From HKST-UBA178 sp965223815 (lineage in GTDB: Bacteria > Pseudomonadota > Gammaproteobacteria > Chromatiales > Chromatiaceae), in the NCBI GenBank assembly GCA_965223815.1, contig OZ245019.1, positions 4,943,419 through 5,007,418 on the forward strand: 64,000 bases of DNA, in the 5' to 3' direction. Below are positions 23,395 through 31,972 of the stretch, in pieces. The notes below the pieces were generated by a model. That model was not told where the DNA came from and did not search any database. It saw only the letters and a list, made by a program, of their open reading frames with translations. The translations under genes were made by a program, and so were the position numbers. Numbering within the stretch: position 1 is the stretch's first letter; each line of letters begins with the position of its first letter.

Positions 23395-25980
23395 ATGCAA
23401 GAGCTTTACAACGAGGCTGAGATTGAGGCTAAAGCGCAGTCCTACTGGCTGGAACACAACTCCTTCAAGGCAACCGAAAATCCCAACAGGGAGAAATACT
23501 ACTGCCTTTCGATGTTCCCCTATCCCAGCGGCAAGCTGCACATGGGGCACGTGCGCAACTACACCATCGGTGACGCTATCTCCAGGTATCAGCGCATGCT
23601 CGGGCGTAATGTGCTCCAACCCATGGGTTGGGATGCCTTCGGTCTTCCCGCCGAGGGAGCCGCAATCAAGAACAACATGCCGCCAGCCGCCTGGACTTAT
23701 TCAAACATTGAATACATGCGCAACCAGCTGAACAAGCTGGGATTCGGCTATGACTGGGGAAGAGAGCTTGCCACCTGCAAACCGAATTACTATCGCTGGG
23801 AGCAGTGGCTGTTCACCGAGTTGTTCAAGAAGGGATTGGTCTACCGGAAAAATTCCGTGGTGAACTGGGACCCGGTGGACCAGACCGTTCTAGCAAACGA
23901 ACAGGTAATTGACGGTCGCGGCTGGCGCTCGGGCGCGCTCGTGGAGCGTCGGGAAATACCTCAGTGGTTTGTGAGAATTACCGCCTACGCGGAGGAGCTA
24001 CTCCGGGAGCTCGATCAAATGGATGCCTGGCCTGAGCAGGTGCGTACCATGCAACGCAACTGGATTGGGCGCTCGGAAGGCGTAGAGATGGAGTTCGGCA
24101 TTTCAGGATCTGATGACAAGCTCACTATCTATACAACCCGGCCCGACACTCTGATGGGCGTCACCTATATGGCGGTTGCTGCGGAGCATCCGTTGGCTCT
24201 GGCCCAGGCGCGGACGGATAGCGCTCTCGGTGCCTTTATAGATGAGTGCCGTAAAGGGGGAACTTCCGAGGCTGATATCGAAACCATGGAAAAACGGGGA
24301 ACTCGGCTCGATGTGGAGGCGGTTCACCCTATCAGTGGCGACTCCATACCGGTTTTCGCCGCCAACTTTGTACTCATGGGATACGGTACAGGTGCAGTGA
24401 TGGCAGTACCAGGACACGATCAGCGCGACTGGGAGTTCGCCCATCGGTATGGCGTGCCCATACGCCAAGTTATTGCCCCCGGAGACGGTTCCAGTTGCAA
24501 TATGGATACTGGCGCCTATACGGACAAGGGAATATTGATTAATTCGGGCCCCTTTGACGGCCTCACCTCCGAACAGGCTTTCGAGGCCATCGCCGAGCAC
24601 CTGCAGGCCAACGGTCGCGGAGGAAAGAAGGTCAATTTTCGTCTCCGCGACTGGGGTGTATCACGTCAGCGATATTGGGGCGCCCCCATCCCCATGATTC
24701 ACTGTGGCCGTTGCGGTGTGGTACCAGTACCCGCGGACCAACTGCCGGTTGTGTTGCCCGAAGACATCGAATTCGATGCCAGTGGCGGCTCACCGATCAA
24801 AAAAATGCCTGATTGGTACCGAACCACCTGCCCTAAGTGCGGGGGGGACGCTGAACGCGACACCGATACCTTCGACACATTCATGGAGTCTTCCTGGTAC
24901 TACGCGCGCTACTGCTGTCCCGATGCCGACGACTCCATGCTGGACGAACGGGCAGATTACTGGCTCCCAGTGGACCACTATATCGGAGGTATTGAGCACG
25001 CCATCTTGCATCTGCTTTACGCCCGTTTCTACCACAAACTGATGCGGGATGCCGGACTGCTGAAATCCGACGAACCCTTCACCCGGCTGCTGACCCAGGG
25101 CATGGTAGTGGCGGAAACCTATTTCCGGTGTGGAGACGACGGCAGTACCACCTGGTTCAATCCGGCGGAGGTGATCACCGAACACGACGACCGCGGCCTG
25201 GTCACCAACGCTCTCCTCGAAAGCGACGGTCTGCCAGTTGAAGTCGGCGCTATCGAAAAGATGTCGAAGTCGAAGAACAATGGTGTAGATCCACAATCCA
25301 TGGTGGATCGTTTCGGGGCCGATACGGTACGCCTGTACACCATGTTCACCTCCCCACCGGACCAGTCGTTGGAGTGGAACGACGAAGGTGTGGAGGGAGC
25401 ACATCGATTTATTCGCCGTGTCTGGAATCTGGCGTGGAACAGACGCCGGGAAATTGCCCTTGATCTCGACACCGCCCCCGCTTTCGACGAGCGTCAGAAA
25501 GCAGCCCGGAGGGAAATGCACGGAGATCTCAAACAAGCCTGTTTCGACTACCAGAGACAGCAATTTAATACGGTGGTCTCAGCCTGCATGAAGATCACCA
25601 ACACTCTCTACAAACTCGGCAGCGACAATGCCGATCAGGTGCTGTTACGCGAGGGATTCCGTATGCTGCTGCAGTTGTTGGCACCAATAGCACCTCATGT
25701 CACCCATGTGCTCTGGAAAGAACTGAACTACGGAGAAGACATTCTCCACAGTACCTGGCCTCAAGCCGACGAATCCGCCCTGGTGCAGGAAAGCATCCAG
25801 TACGTTGTTCAAGTCAACGGCAAGGTACGTGCGAAAATCCAGGTAGCCGCCGGTGCTGATCGGCCGGCAATAGAAGAAACAGCTCTTGGGGACGCCAATG
25901 TACAACGCTTTATGGGAGAAGGAGAGGTGCGCAAAATCATCGTTGTTCCCGGAAAGCTGGTAAACGTCGTCGTGAAATAA
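23395..25980 (+). CDS. leuS: leucyl-tRNA synthetase
   Basis: An 861-residue class I tRNA synthetase charging tRNA-Leu. HIGH signature in PYPSGKLHMGHVRNYT (about 42-57), the CP1 editing domain with TTRPDTLMGVTYMA (about 248), and KMSKSKNNG (about 622). Length equals that of E. coli LeuS. It begins the leuS-lptE-holA run; a short palindrome, ATACCGC/GCGGTAT at 23329-23346, lies in its upstream region. Confidence 0.98.
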   Translation: MQELYNEAEIEAKAQSYWLEHNSFKATENPNREKYYCLSMFPYPSGKLHMGHVRNYTIGDAISRYQRMLGRNVLQPMGWDAFGLPAEGAAIKNNMPPAAWTYSNIEYMRNQLNKLGFGYDWGRELATCKPNYYRWEQWLFTELFKKGLVYRKNSVVNWDPVDQTVLANEQVIDGRGWRSGALVERREIPQWFVRITAYAEELLRELDQMDAWPEQVRTMQRNWIGRSEGVEMEFGISGSDDKLTIYTTRPDTLMGVTYMAVAAEHPLALAQARTDSALGAFIDECRKGGTSEADIETMEKRGTRLDVEAVHPISGDSIPVFAANFVLMGYGTGAVMAVPGHDQRDWEFAHRYGVPIRQVIAPGDGSSCNMDTGAYTDKGILINSGPFDGLTSEQAFEAIAEHLQANGRGGKKVNFRLRDWGVSRQRYWGAPIPMIHCGRCGVVPVPADQLPVVLPEDIEFDASGGSPIKKMPDWYRTTCPKCGGDAERDTDTFDTFMESSWYYARYCCPDADDSMLDERADYWLPVDHYIGGIEHAILHLLYARFYHKLMRDAGLLKSDEPFTRLLTQGMVVAETYFRCGDDGSTTWFNPAEVITEHDDRGLVTNALLESDGLPVEVGAIEKMSKSKNNGVDPQSMVDRFGADTVRLYTMFTSPPDQSLEWNDEGVEGAHRFIRRVWNLAWNRRREIALDLDTAPAFDERQKAARREMHGDLKQACFDYQRQQFNTVVSACMKITNTLYKLGSDNADQVLLREGFRMLLQLLAPIAPHVTHVLWKELNYGEDILHSTWPQADESALVQESIQYVVQVNGKVRAKIQVAAGADRPAIEETALGDANVQRFMGEGEVRKIIVVPGKLVNVVVK

Positions 25981-26008
25981 GTCCCCAGAAAACCAGGGAG
26001 CACCGACC

Positions 26009-26524
26009 ATGACTAACTCCAAGCGACTTACAGGAATACTGCTCATCGCGGTAGCGTTGATAATTCAGGGCTGCGGCTTCCACCTGCGCGGCACACAGTC
26101 GACCACAGCCACACTACCGCAATCCATCAGTCCTCTCCATGTCGCGGGCCTGGAGCAAGGCAATTACCTCAAGGGCCAACTGGAGAATCGCCTCATAGAC
26201 TCCAATATTCAAATCCTGGCTGACTCTGCGGATGCGGCATCGACTCTGCGCATCGGCAGCCTGAAGAGTGACCGCCGGGTATTAGCGGTCGACAGTCGCG
26301 GTAAAATCCTCGAGTACCTACTGACTGAGAGCCTGCGCTTCGACCTGGTGGATGCCCAGGGAGTAGAGCTTGTCCCAGCGCAGACCGTCAACATGACGCA
26401 AGCTTATATCAATCCCGAGGATCAGGTGTTGGGCGCCCTGCAGGAGGAACGCAGCTTGCGGGAGGACATGTGGCGCAGGATGGTAGACCAGATTCTACGC
26501 CGAATGGCTGCACAATTGCGCTGA
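26009..26524 (+). CDS. lptE: LptE, LPS-assembly lipoprotein
   Basis: A 171-residue outer-membrane lipoprotein. The hydrophobic leader LLIAVALIIQGCGFHLRG contains the lipobox cysteine (about residue 22) and the GFHLRG motif that follows it in LptE. LptE plugs the LptD barrel that inserts LPS. It lies 28 bases after leuS with GGGAG upstream, the usual place. Confidence 0.94.
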   Translation: MTNSKRLTGILLIAVALIIQGCGFHLRGTQSTTATLPQSISPLHVAGLEQGNYLKGQLENRLIDSNIQILADSADAASTLRIGSLKSDRRVLAVDSRGKILEYLLTESLRFDLVDAQGVELVPAQTVNMTQAYINPEDQVLGALQEERSLREDMWRRMVDQILRRMAAQLR

Positions 26525-26573
26525 TAGTGGAATCCCATCCGACACGACAAAAAATCCTGGCGATTTTATCGCA

Positions 26574-27593
26574 ATGAGACTCGGATTCGACCAACTCTCG
26601 GGACACCTCTCCCGCGGCCTTAAGCCGATCTATGTCATTTGCGGAGACGAGCCACTGCAGATGGGGGAGGCAACGGATCAGATCCGTCGCCAGGCGCGGC
26701 AAGATGGATTCTTGGCGAGAGAAGTCCTGGAAGTGGACCAACACTTTGACTGGGAACGACTCAGGGAATCAGCCAACAGCCTCTCTCTTTTTTCCGAGCA
26801 GCGCGTCATCGACCTGCGCATCCCCTCTGGGAAGCCTGGGAGCGCAGGAGGAAAAGCGCTCACGGAATATGCTGAACGACCCGCGGAGGATACGCTGCTG
26901 CTGGTCACACTACCGAAACTCGAGCGTGGGCAGATAAATAGTCGTTGGCTTAGATCACTGGATAGCGTCGGGGCCTTTGTTCAAATCTGGCCGATTAATC
27001 CTCAGCATCTGCCCAACTGGGTCAAACGGCGGATGGAGTGCGCGGGACTGTCTCCGGAACCCGGAGTGGTTGCCATGCTGGTGGAGCGAATCGAGGGCAA
27101 TCTGCTGGCAGCCCGCCAGGAAATCGAAAAGATGCTGCTATTGTTTGGCCCGGGAAAAATCACCCAGGAGCAGCTATCCAACTCAGTCGCAGACAGCGCT
27201 CGGTTCGACGTTTTCGCGCTGGTCGACAGCGCTCTGGAAGGGCGTGCGGCGCGCTGTTTACGTATTCTCAACGGAGTCCGCGCCGAAGGTACGCCCGCTC
27301 CGGTGGTGCTCTGGGCACTGGCTCGAGAACTGAGGCTGCTGGCCGGCTTGGCAGGCGAGCTGACCCGCGACCGACCCGCCTCCCATGTGGTGGCTGCCAG
27401 CCGGGTGGTCTGGGACAAACGCAAGCCTCTGGTGACCAAGGGCCTGCAACGACTGGACGCTGGGGAATGGCGCCGGCTTTTGAGGCGCTGTCCCGGGATA
27501 GACCGCGCCATCAAGGGGCAGAGCAGGGCCGACCCCTGGCTGCTCATCGAAGCGCTGGTGTTGAATATGGCGGGTGTGAACTCACAGCCCTAG
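26574..27593 (+). CDS. holA: DNA polymerase III delta subunit
   Basis: A 339-residue clamp-loader subunit that opens the beta clamp. It starts MRLGFDQLSGHLSRGLKPIY and has the YVICGDEPLQMGEA segment (relaxed Walker A region) and SLSLFSEQRVIDLRIPSGKPG. Middle and C-terminal parts (LLAARQEIEKMLLL, VDSALEGRAARCLRIL) fit the family. Position after lptE is conserved in gammaproteobacteria. Confidence 0.95.
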   Translation: MRLGFDQLSGHLSRGLKPIYVICGDEPLQMGEATDQIRRQARQDGFLAREVLEVDQHFDWERLRESANSLSLFSEQRVIDLRIPSGKPGSAGGKALTEYAERPAEDTLLLVTLPKLERGQINSRWLRSLDSVGAFVQIWPINPQHLPNWVKRRMECAGLSPEPGVVAMLVERIEGNLLAARQEIEKMLLLFGPGKITQEQLSNSVADSARFDVFALVDSALEGRAARCLRILNGVRAEGTPAPVVLWALARELRLLAGLAGELTRDRPASHVVAASRVVWDKRKPLVTKGLQRLDAGEWRRLLRRCPGIDRAIKGQSRADPWLLIEALVLNMAGVNSQP

Positions 27594-27707
27594 TCGAATA
27601 TAATCACTTCTGGTTTTGGATGTTATCGAGGGGCAAATTTGAGAGTGCCTCAGCACAGCCTGGTCGCATCCGCAACAATACTCAGTCCGAACTCGATTGG
27701 AGAAACC

Positions 27708-28979
27708 ATGCCCGACAGCACTATGGACGTCGCCAAGTACATGAGCACGGTAGGCCGCCAGGCCCGCGCGGCTTCCAGACTGCTGGCGGCCGCGAACAGT
27801 CATACCAAGAACAGAGCACTCGAAGCCATCGCCGATGACATTGGGAAAAATCGCGATGCCCTGGTTGCCGCCAATTTGCGGGATATGGAGGCGGGCGCCG
27901 CCAAAGGATTGGACAGCGCCCTGTTGGATCGTCTGGAGTTAACCGACAGCCGCATCGATTCATTGATAGCCGGGCTCCATGAAATCGTCGCGCTTCCCGA
28001 CCCAATCGGGGAAATCTTCAATATGAAATATCGCCCCAGCGGCATACAAGTGGGCCAGATGCGCGTTCCCCTAGGTGTTGTGGGCATTATTTACGAGTCT
28101 CGCCCCAATGTAACCGGCGATGCCGCCGCTCTGTGCCTGAAATCGGGCAACGCCACCTTGTTGCGTGGTGGGTCGGAGGCTTTTCACTCCAACCAAGCGA
28201 TAGCCGAAAGTATCCACAAGGGCCTGGAAATCGCCGGGCTCCCGGTCGACGCGGTACAGGTGATTGCCACCCGTGATCGGGCTGCGGTGGGCAGTATGAT
28301 TGCCATGCCGGAATATGTTGATGTCATTATCCCCCGTGGCGGCAAGGGGCTTATCGAGCGCATATCCAACGAGGCCCGCGTGCCGGTAATCAAACACCTG
28401 GATGGCATCTGCCACGTCTATGTCGATGATCTGGCCGACGAGGAGAAGGCTTTCCAGATAAGTCTCAATGCGAAAACACAGCGTTACGGGACCTGCAATA
28501 CCATGGAGACTCTACTGGTACATTCAGGTATCGCCTCCACGCTATTGCCACGTCTCGCCGCCACCTATTCACAGCTGGGCGTCGAACTGCGCGGCTGTGA
28601 CCGCACCCTGGAATTGGTTCCCGAGAGCCAACCGGCCACCGAAGCCGACTGGAATACCGAATACCTGGGGCCAATCCTCTCCGTCAAGGTCGTAGAGGAT
28701 ATGGACGCCGCTATCGTTCATATTAATCGGCATGGTTCCCAACATACCGACAGCATAGTCACCGAGAACTATACCCGTGCGCGGCGCTTTCTTGCCGAGG
28801 TGGATTCCAGCTCGGTGATGGTCAACGCCTCAACCCGCTTCGCTGATGGTTTCGAATATGGGCTGGGGGCGGAAATAGGCATTTCTACGGACAAATTCCA
28901 CGCCAGAGGGCCGGTCGGGCTCGAAGGCTTAACCTCGGTCAAGTTTATTGTTCTCGGGGATGGTCATGTTCGCGGTTAG
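27708..28979 (+). CDS. proA: gamma-glutamyl phosphate reductase
   Basis: A 423-residue NADPH-dependent enzyme of proline synthesis, aldehyde-dehydrogenase fold. Landmarks are VPLGVVGIIYESRPNVTGDAA, LRGGSEAFHSN, IPRGGKGLI, the catalytic cysteine in KTQRYGTCNTMETLLVH and NASTRFADGFEYGLGAEIGIS. ATG at 27708 follows GGAGA by six bases and gives the standard length; the frame extends 23 codons further upstream without conservation. Confidence 0.96.
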   Translation: MPDSTMDVAKYMSTVGRQARAASRLLAAANSHTKNRALEAIADDIGKNRDALVAANLRDMEAGAAKGLDSALLDRLELTDSRIDSLIAGLHEIVALPDPIGEIFNMKYRPSGIQVGQMRVPLGVVGIIYESRPNVTGDAAALCLKSGNATLLRGGSEAFHSNQAIAESIHKGLEIAGLPVDAVQVIATRDRAAVGSMIAMPEYVDVIIPRGGKGLIERISNEARVPVIKHLDGICHVYVDDLADEEKAFQISLNAKTQRYGTCNTMETLLVHSGIASTLLPRLAATYSQLGVELRGCDRTLELVPESQPATEADWNTEYLGPILSVKVVEDMDAAIVHINRHGSQHTDSIVTENYTRARRFLAEVDSSSVMVNASTRFADGFEYGLGAEIGISTDKFHARGPVGLEGLTSVKFIVLGDGHVRG

Positions 28980-28985
28980 GCACGG

Positions 28986-29627
28986 ATGATCGGTATTCTC
29001 GGCGGTACATTCGACCCGATTCACTATGGTCATTTACGTACCGCCTTGGATGTTCAGCAGGTCCTCGACCTGGATGAGATCAGGCTTGTTCCGCTAAGAG
29101 ACCCACCCCACAGGAAGGCGCCCCTCACCACCCCGCAACAGCGTCTGGGAATGATTCATTCTGCGGTACGCGGCATCTCTCAATTTCGAGTCGATGAGAG
29201 AGAGCTCCGTCGGTGCGGTAAATCTTATACATTGGACACCCTCCGCTCATTGCGTCGAGAACTCAGGGGGCAAGTGCTCTGCCTGCTGCTGGGTGAAGAC
29301 GCGTTTCAAGACTTTCCCAACTGGCATTGTCCGGAGGGAATACTCGAGCGAGCCCATCTGGTAGTCATGACGCGCCCGGGTGCAACTCCCCCCGGGCACT
29401 ATCCGGATAGGATAGTGCAGAAACCTGAACGATTATTTGAGAGATCAGCCGGTCTAATTCTGACCCAAGCAGTGACCTCTCTCGGCATCTCAGCCACGGC
29501 CATACGGCGAATGATACAAAGGGGTGTCAGCCCCCGGTTCCTGCTGCCCGACCCGGTGCTCGACTACATCGAAGCCCACGGCCTCTACCGCCCGGACCCC
29601 ACCTTGCAGCAACGGCGAGAGCAATGA
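28986..29627 (+). CDS. nadD: nicotinate-mononucleotide adenylyltransferase
   Basis: A 213-residue NAD biosynthesis enzyme. It begins with the nucleotidyltransferase motif GILGGTFDPIHYGHLR, and carries PLRDPPHRK, SYTLDTLRSLR and the C-terminal ISATAIRRMI (ISxTxxR). It starts 6 bases after proA, a normal arrangement in pseudomonads and relatives. Confidence 0.96.
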   Translation: MIGILGGTFDPIHYGHLRTALDVQQVLDLDEIRLVPLRDPPHRKAPLTTPQQRLGMIHSAVRGISQFRVDERELRRCGKSYTLDTLRSLRRELRGQVLCLLLGEDAFQDFPNWHCPEGILERAHLVVMTRPGATPPGHYPDRIVQKPERLFERSAGLILTQAVTSLGISATAIRRMIQRGVSPRFLLPDPVLDYIEAHGLYRPDPTLQQRREQ

Positions 29628-29702
29628 CGCAGGAGCTCAGTGCTGGGGCTGTTGAGGCTTTTCGGCTAGAATTCAACATGGGTCAGCAAAACAGGAAACG
29701 GC

Positions 29703-30059
29703 ATGCAGGTTGAAGCACTTCGCGATCTAGTGGTAAGCATTCTCGAAGACATGAAGGCAAACGACATCAAGCAACTCGATGTAAGAGGCAAAACAAGCAT
29801 CACCGACATTATGTTAGTCGCCAGCGGCACCTCTGCCCGTCATGTCAAATCCATTGCCGAAACCGTTGCCTTCCAGTCCAAGGAGGCTGGAGAAGCCCCC
29901 ATCGGGGTGGAGGGGCTTAACGAGGGTGAGTGGGCACTAATCGACCTCAATGGCGTAGTAGTCCACGTAATGCTGCCTCAGGTCAGGGATTTCTACCAAC
30001 TCGAGCGTCTCTGGGAGATGGATGTTCCGGTTGTAGACACCGCCTCCGGCCCCCCCTGA
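29703..30059 (+). CDS. rsfS: ribosomal silencing factor RsfS
   Basis: A 118-residue Iojap-family protein that binds L14 and blocks subunit joining in slow growth. TDIMLVASGTSARHVKSIA and the C-terminal NGVVVHVMLPQVRDFYQLERLW are family signatures. ATG at 29703 follows AGGAAACGGC. The next gene starts four bases after its stop codon. Confidence 0.95.
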   Translation: MQVEALRDLVVSILEDMKANDIKQLDVRGKTSITDIMLVASGTSARHVKSIAETVAFQSKEAGEAPIGVEGLNEGEWALIDLNGVVVHVMLPQVRDFYQLERLWEMDVPVVDTASGPP

Positions 30060-30063
30060 GGCG

Positions 30064-31077
30064 GTGGATCGTTTCGATCGCATATTTGCTCTTCACCAGC
30101 TGTTTATCAACAGCCATCAGCCAGTTTCCAGGCAAAAGATCGAGCAGGTGCTGGAGTGTTCGCGGGCAACCGCGAAACGCATCATCGAGAATATGCGCGA
30201 TTACCTCAACGCACCCATCGAGTACAACCGCTCACGCAATGGCTATTACTACGACAGCAACAGCCAATACGGCAAGATGTATGAGCTGCCTGGTGTCTGG
30301 TTCAATGCCTCCGAATTGCTCGCACTGCTGAGCGTTCAGCAGCTGCTCTCCGATGTACAGCCAGGGCTTCTGGAGCGCCAGCTGGCGCCCCTTAAAGACC
30401 GCATTGATCAACTGTTGAGCGCCCAACACACCGGCGGCGAGGAAATAAGTCAGCGCATCCGAATCCTGCGCGCAGCCGCACGCCCTTCAGGCGCTTTCTT
30501 CCAGACCGTGGCCAGTGCTTTGTCACAGCGCCGAAGGCTGCAGATCGAGTATTTCAAGCGCAATGATGCCCAAACCAGTGAACGACATATCTCCCCTCAA
30601 CGCATGGTTCACTACCGAGACAATTGGTACTTGGACGCCTGGTGCCACTTGAGAAACGGACTGCGCACCTTTGCTCTCGACGCCATAAGATCTGCCATCA
30701 TTACTGAAAAGAAGGCGACTGATATCCCCGGCGAGCAGCTCGATAAATACTTCTACAGTGCTTACGGCATCTTTTCCGGCAGTGCCGACAAGCTCGCTGT
30801 ACTGCGTTTCCTTCCTCAGCGAGCTCGGTGGGTAGCCCAAGAACAGTGGCACCCCAAACAGCAAAGCTGTTGGCTGGAAGATGGCCGATACGAGTTGCGG
30901 CTACCTTACTACCAACCCCATGAGCTGATCATGGACATCCTCAAGTATGGCCCTGATGTGGAAGTGGCGGGGCCTGAATCTCTAAGAGCTGCGGTAAGGC
31001 GCCGCCTGGAGGAGGCGACCGCAGTGTACCAGTACGATGGATACCCCATTGCGGATACAAATCCCAAAGACGAATAG
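30064..31077 (+). CDS. WYL-domain transcriptional regulator
   Basis: This 337-residue regulator has an N-terminal winged helix (about 1-62, VSRQKIEQVLECSRATAKRIIENM as recognition region), a central WYL domain (about 140-215: SQRRRLQIEYFKR, SPQRMVHYRDNWYLDAWCHLR with the WYLxAWC variant) and a C-terminal WCX-like extension. WYL proteins sense nucleic acids or nucleotides and act in DNA-damage responses, phage defence and other circuits; the target here is unknown. It starts at GTG four bases after rsfS and ends seven bases before rlmH, so it sits inside a conserved housekeeping operon where it is normally absent. Confidence 0.88.
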   Translation: MDRFDRIFALHQLFINSHQPVSRQKIEQVLECSRATAKRIIENMRDYLNAPIEYNRSRNGYYYDSNSQYGKMYELPGVWFNASELLALLSVQQLLSDVQPGLLERQLAPLKDRIDQLLSAQHTGGEEISQRIRILRAAARPSGAFFQTVASALSQRRRLQIEYFKRNDAQTSERHISPQRMVHYRDNWYLDAWCHLRNGLRTFALDAIRSAIITEKKATDIPGEQLDKYFYSAYGIFSGSADKLAVLRFLPQRARWVAQEQWHPKQQSCWLEDGRYELRLPYYQPHELIMDILKYGPDVEVAGPESLRAAVRRRLEEATAVYQYDGYPIADTNPKDE

Positions 31078-31084
31078 TGGCTCC

Positions 31085-31552
31085 ATGGATATCCACCTCA
31101 TTTCTGTTGGCAATCGCATGCCGCCCTGGGTCGATGAAGGCTTTCGTGAATACGCCAAGCGTCTTAATGCTGAATACCGGTTGGTACTCACCGAAATCCC
31201 TCCGGGCAAAAGGGGCAAAAATGTAGACATTGCAAAGACCCTGAAAAAGGAGGGTACCCGAATGTTGAGTGCAATCCCCAAAGGCAGCAGGGTAATAGCC
31301 TTGGATATTCAGGGACGGCGCTTTACTACGGAAGCGCTCTCCAGCCACCTTGGCAGACTACTGGGTGAGGGGCGGCATCTCGCATTGCTGGTGGGCGGTC
31401 CCGAAGGATTGGCACAGGATTGCCGGGCCCGTGCCGATGAGCAGTGGTCGCTATCACCGCTGACTCTCCCCCACCCCCTGGTAAGGATCGTCATTGCTGA
31501 ACAACTCTACCGCGCCTGGAGCATCCTGAGAAACCACCCTTATCATCGATAG
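31085..31552 (+). CDS. rlmH: 23S rRNA pseudouridine-1915 N3-methyltransferase RlmH
   Basis: A 155-residue SPOUT methyltransferase. It has MDIHLISVGNRMPPWVDEGF at the N-terminus, the LDIQGRRFTTEA segment, the knot motif LLVGGPEGLAQD and the C-terminal LPHPLVRIVIAEQLYRAW with YHR end. ATG at 31085 gives exact family length; the longer frame from 31037 lies within the WYL gene. Confidence 0.97.
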   Translation: MDIHLISVGNRMPPWVDEGFREYAKRLNAEYRLVLTEIPPGKRGKNVDIAKTLKKEGTRMLSAIPKGSRVIALDIQGRRFTTEALSSHLGRLLGEGRHLALLVGGPEGLAQDCRARADEQWSLSPLTLPHPLVRIVIAEQLYRAWSILRNHPYHR

Positions 31553-31972
31553 TCGACCAGCCGCAGCGCAACTTTTCTGGTAATTGGTAGCTGCGGGTGC
31601 TATCGGAACTCTTGCGGATCGAACCAAAGGTTAAAGATAATCTTCACTGTCTTTCAGCCGGACACTGTTGTAAGTTGGCGGGTAGCGAGACTGGCAGACT
31701 TATCCTAGCGAAGGGTAGCCACATTAGTATCAATCACATCCCGATTGGGCGCGATGAGGGCGGAGGGCGTGAACACTCCCCTATCCACATCTCAAGCTGC
31801 TCTCTGACCGCGGCAACAAGGTCGGGGCCAACTGCCCAGATCCAAAGCACCGGCATGCCATGGGCTACAGACAACGCATCCGGTGAGCGACGGGAAGCAA
31901 AAGCACGGAACGACTGAGGCGCCCTTCTGGCTGAGGTGCGAAGAACCAGGAGCGAAATAGCAGGGCTGTGAG
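31553..31972. other. 420-base gap between rlmH and rng without a convincing gene
   Basis: Many gammaproteobacteria carry maf (a nucleotide pyrophosphatase) next to rng, but no Maf motif is seen here in any frame I read. A plus-strand frame of 106 codons (31597-31917) and a minus-strand frame without good start have no recognisable content and atypical composition for coding DNA. The region presumably holds the rng promoter; AGGAGC stands at 31948-31953, too far from the rng ATG to be its ribosome site. Confidence 0.4.

Noticed and set aside
27038..27838. 266-codon plus-strand frame across the end of holA and the start of proA
   Set aside because: Overlaps two well-supported genes in another frame and has low-complexity Arg/Gly content.
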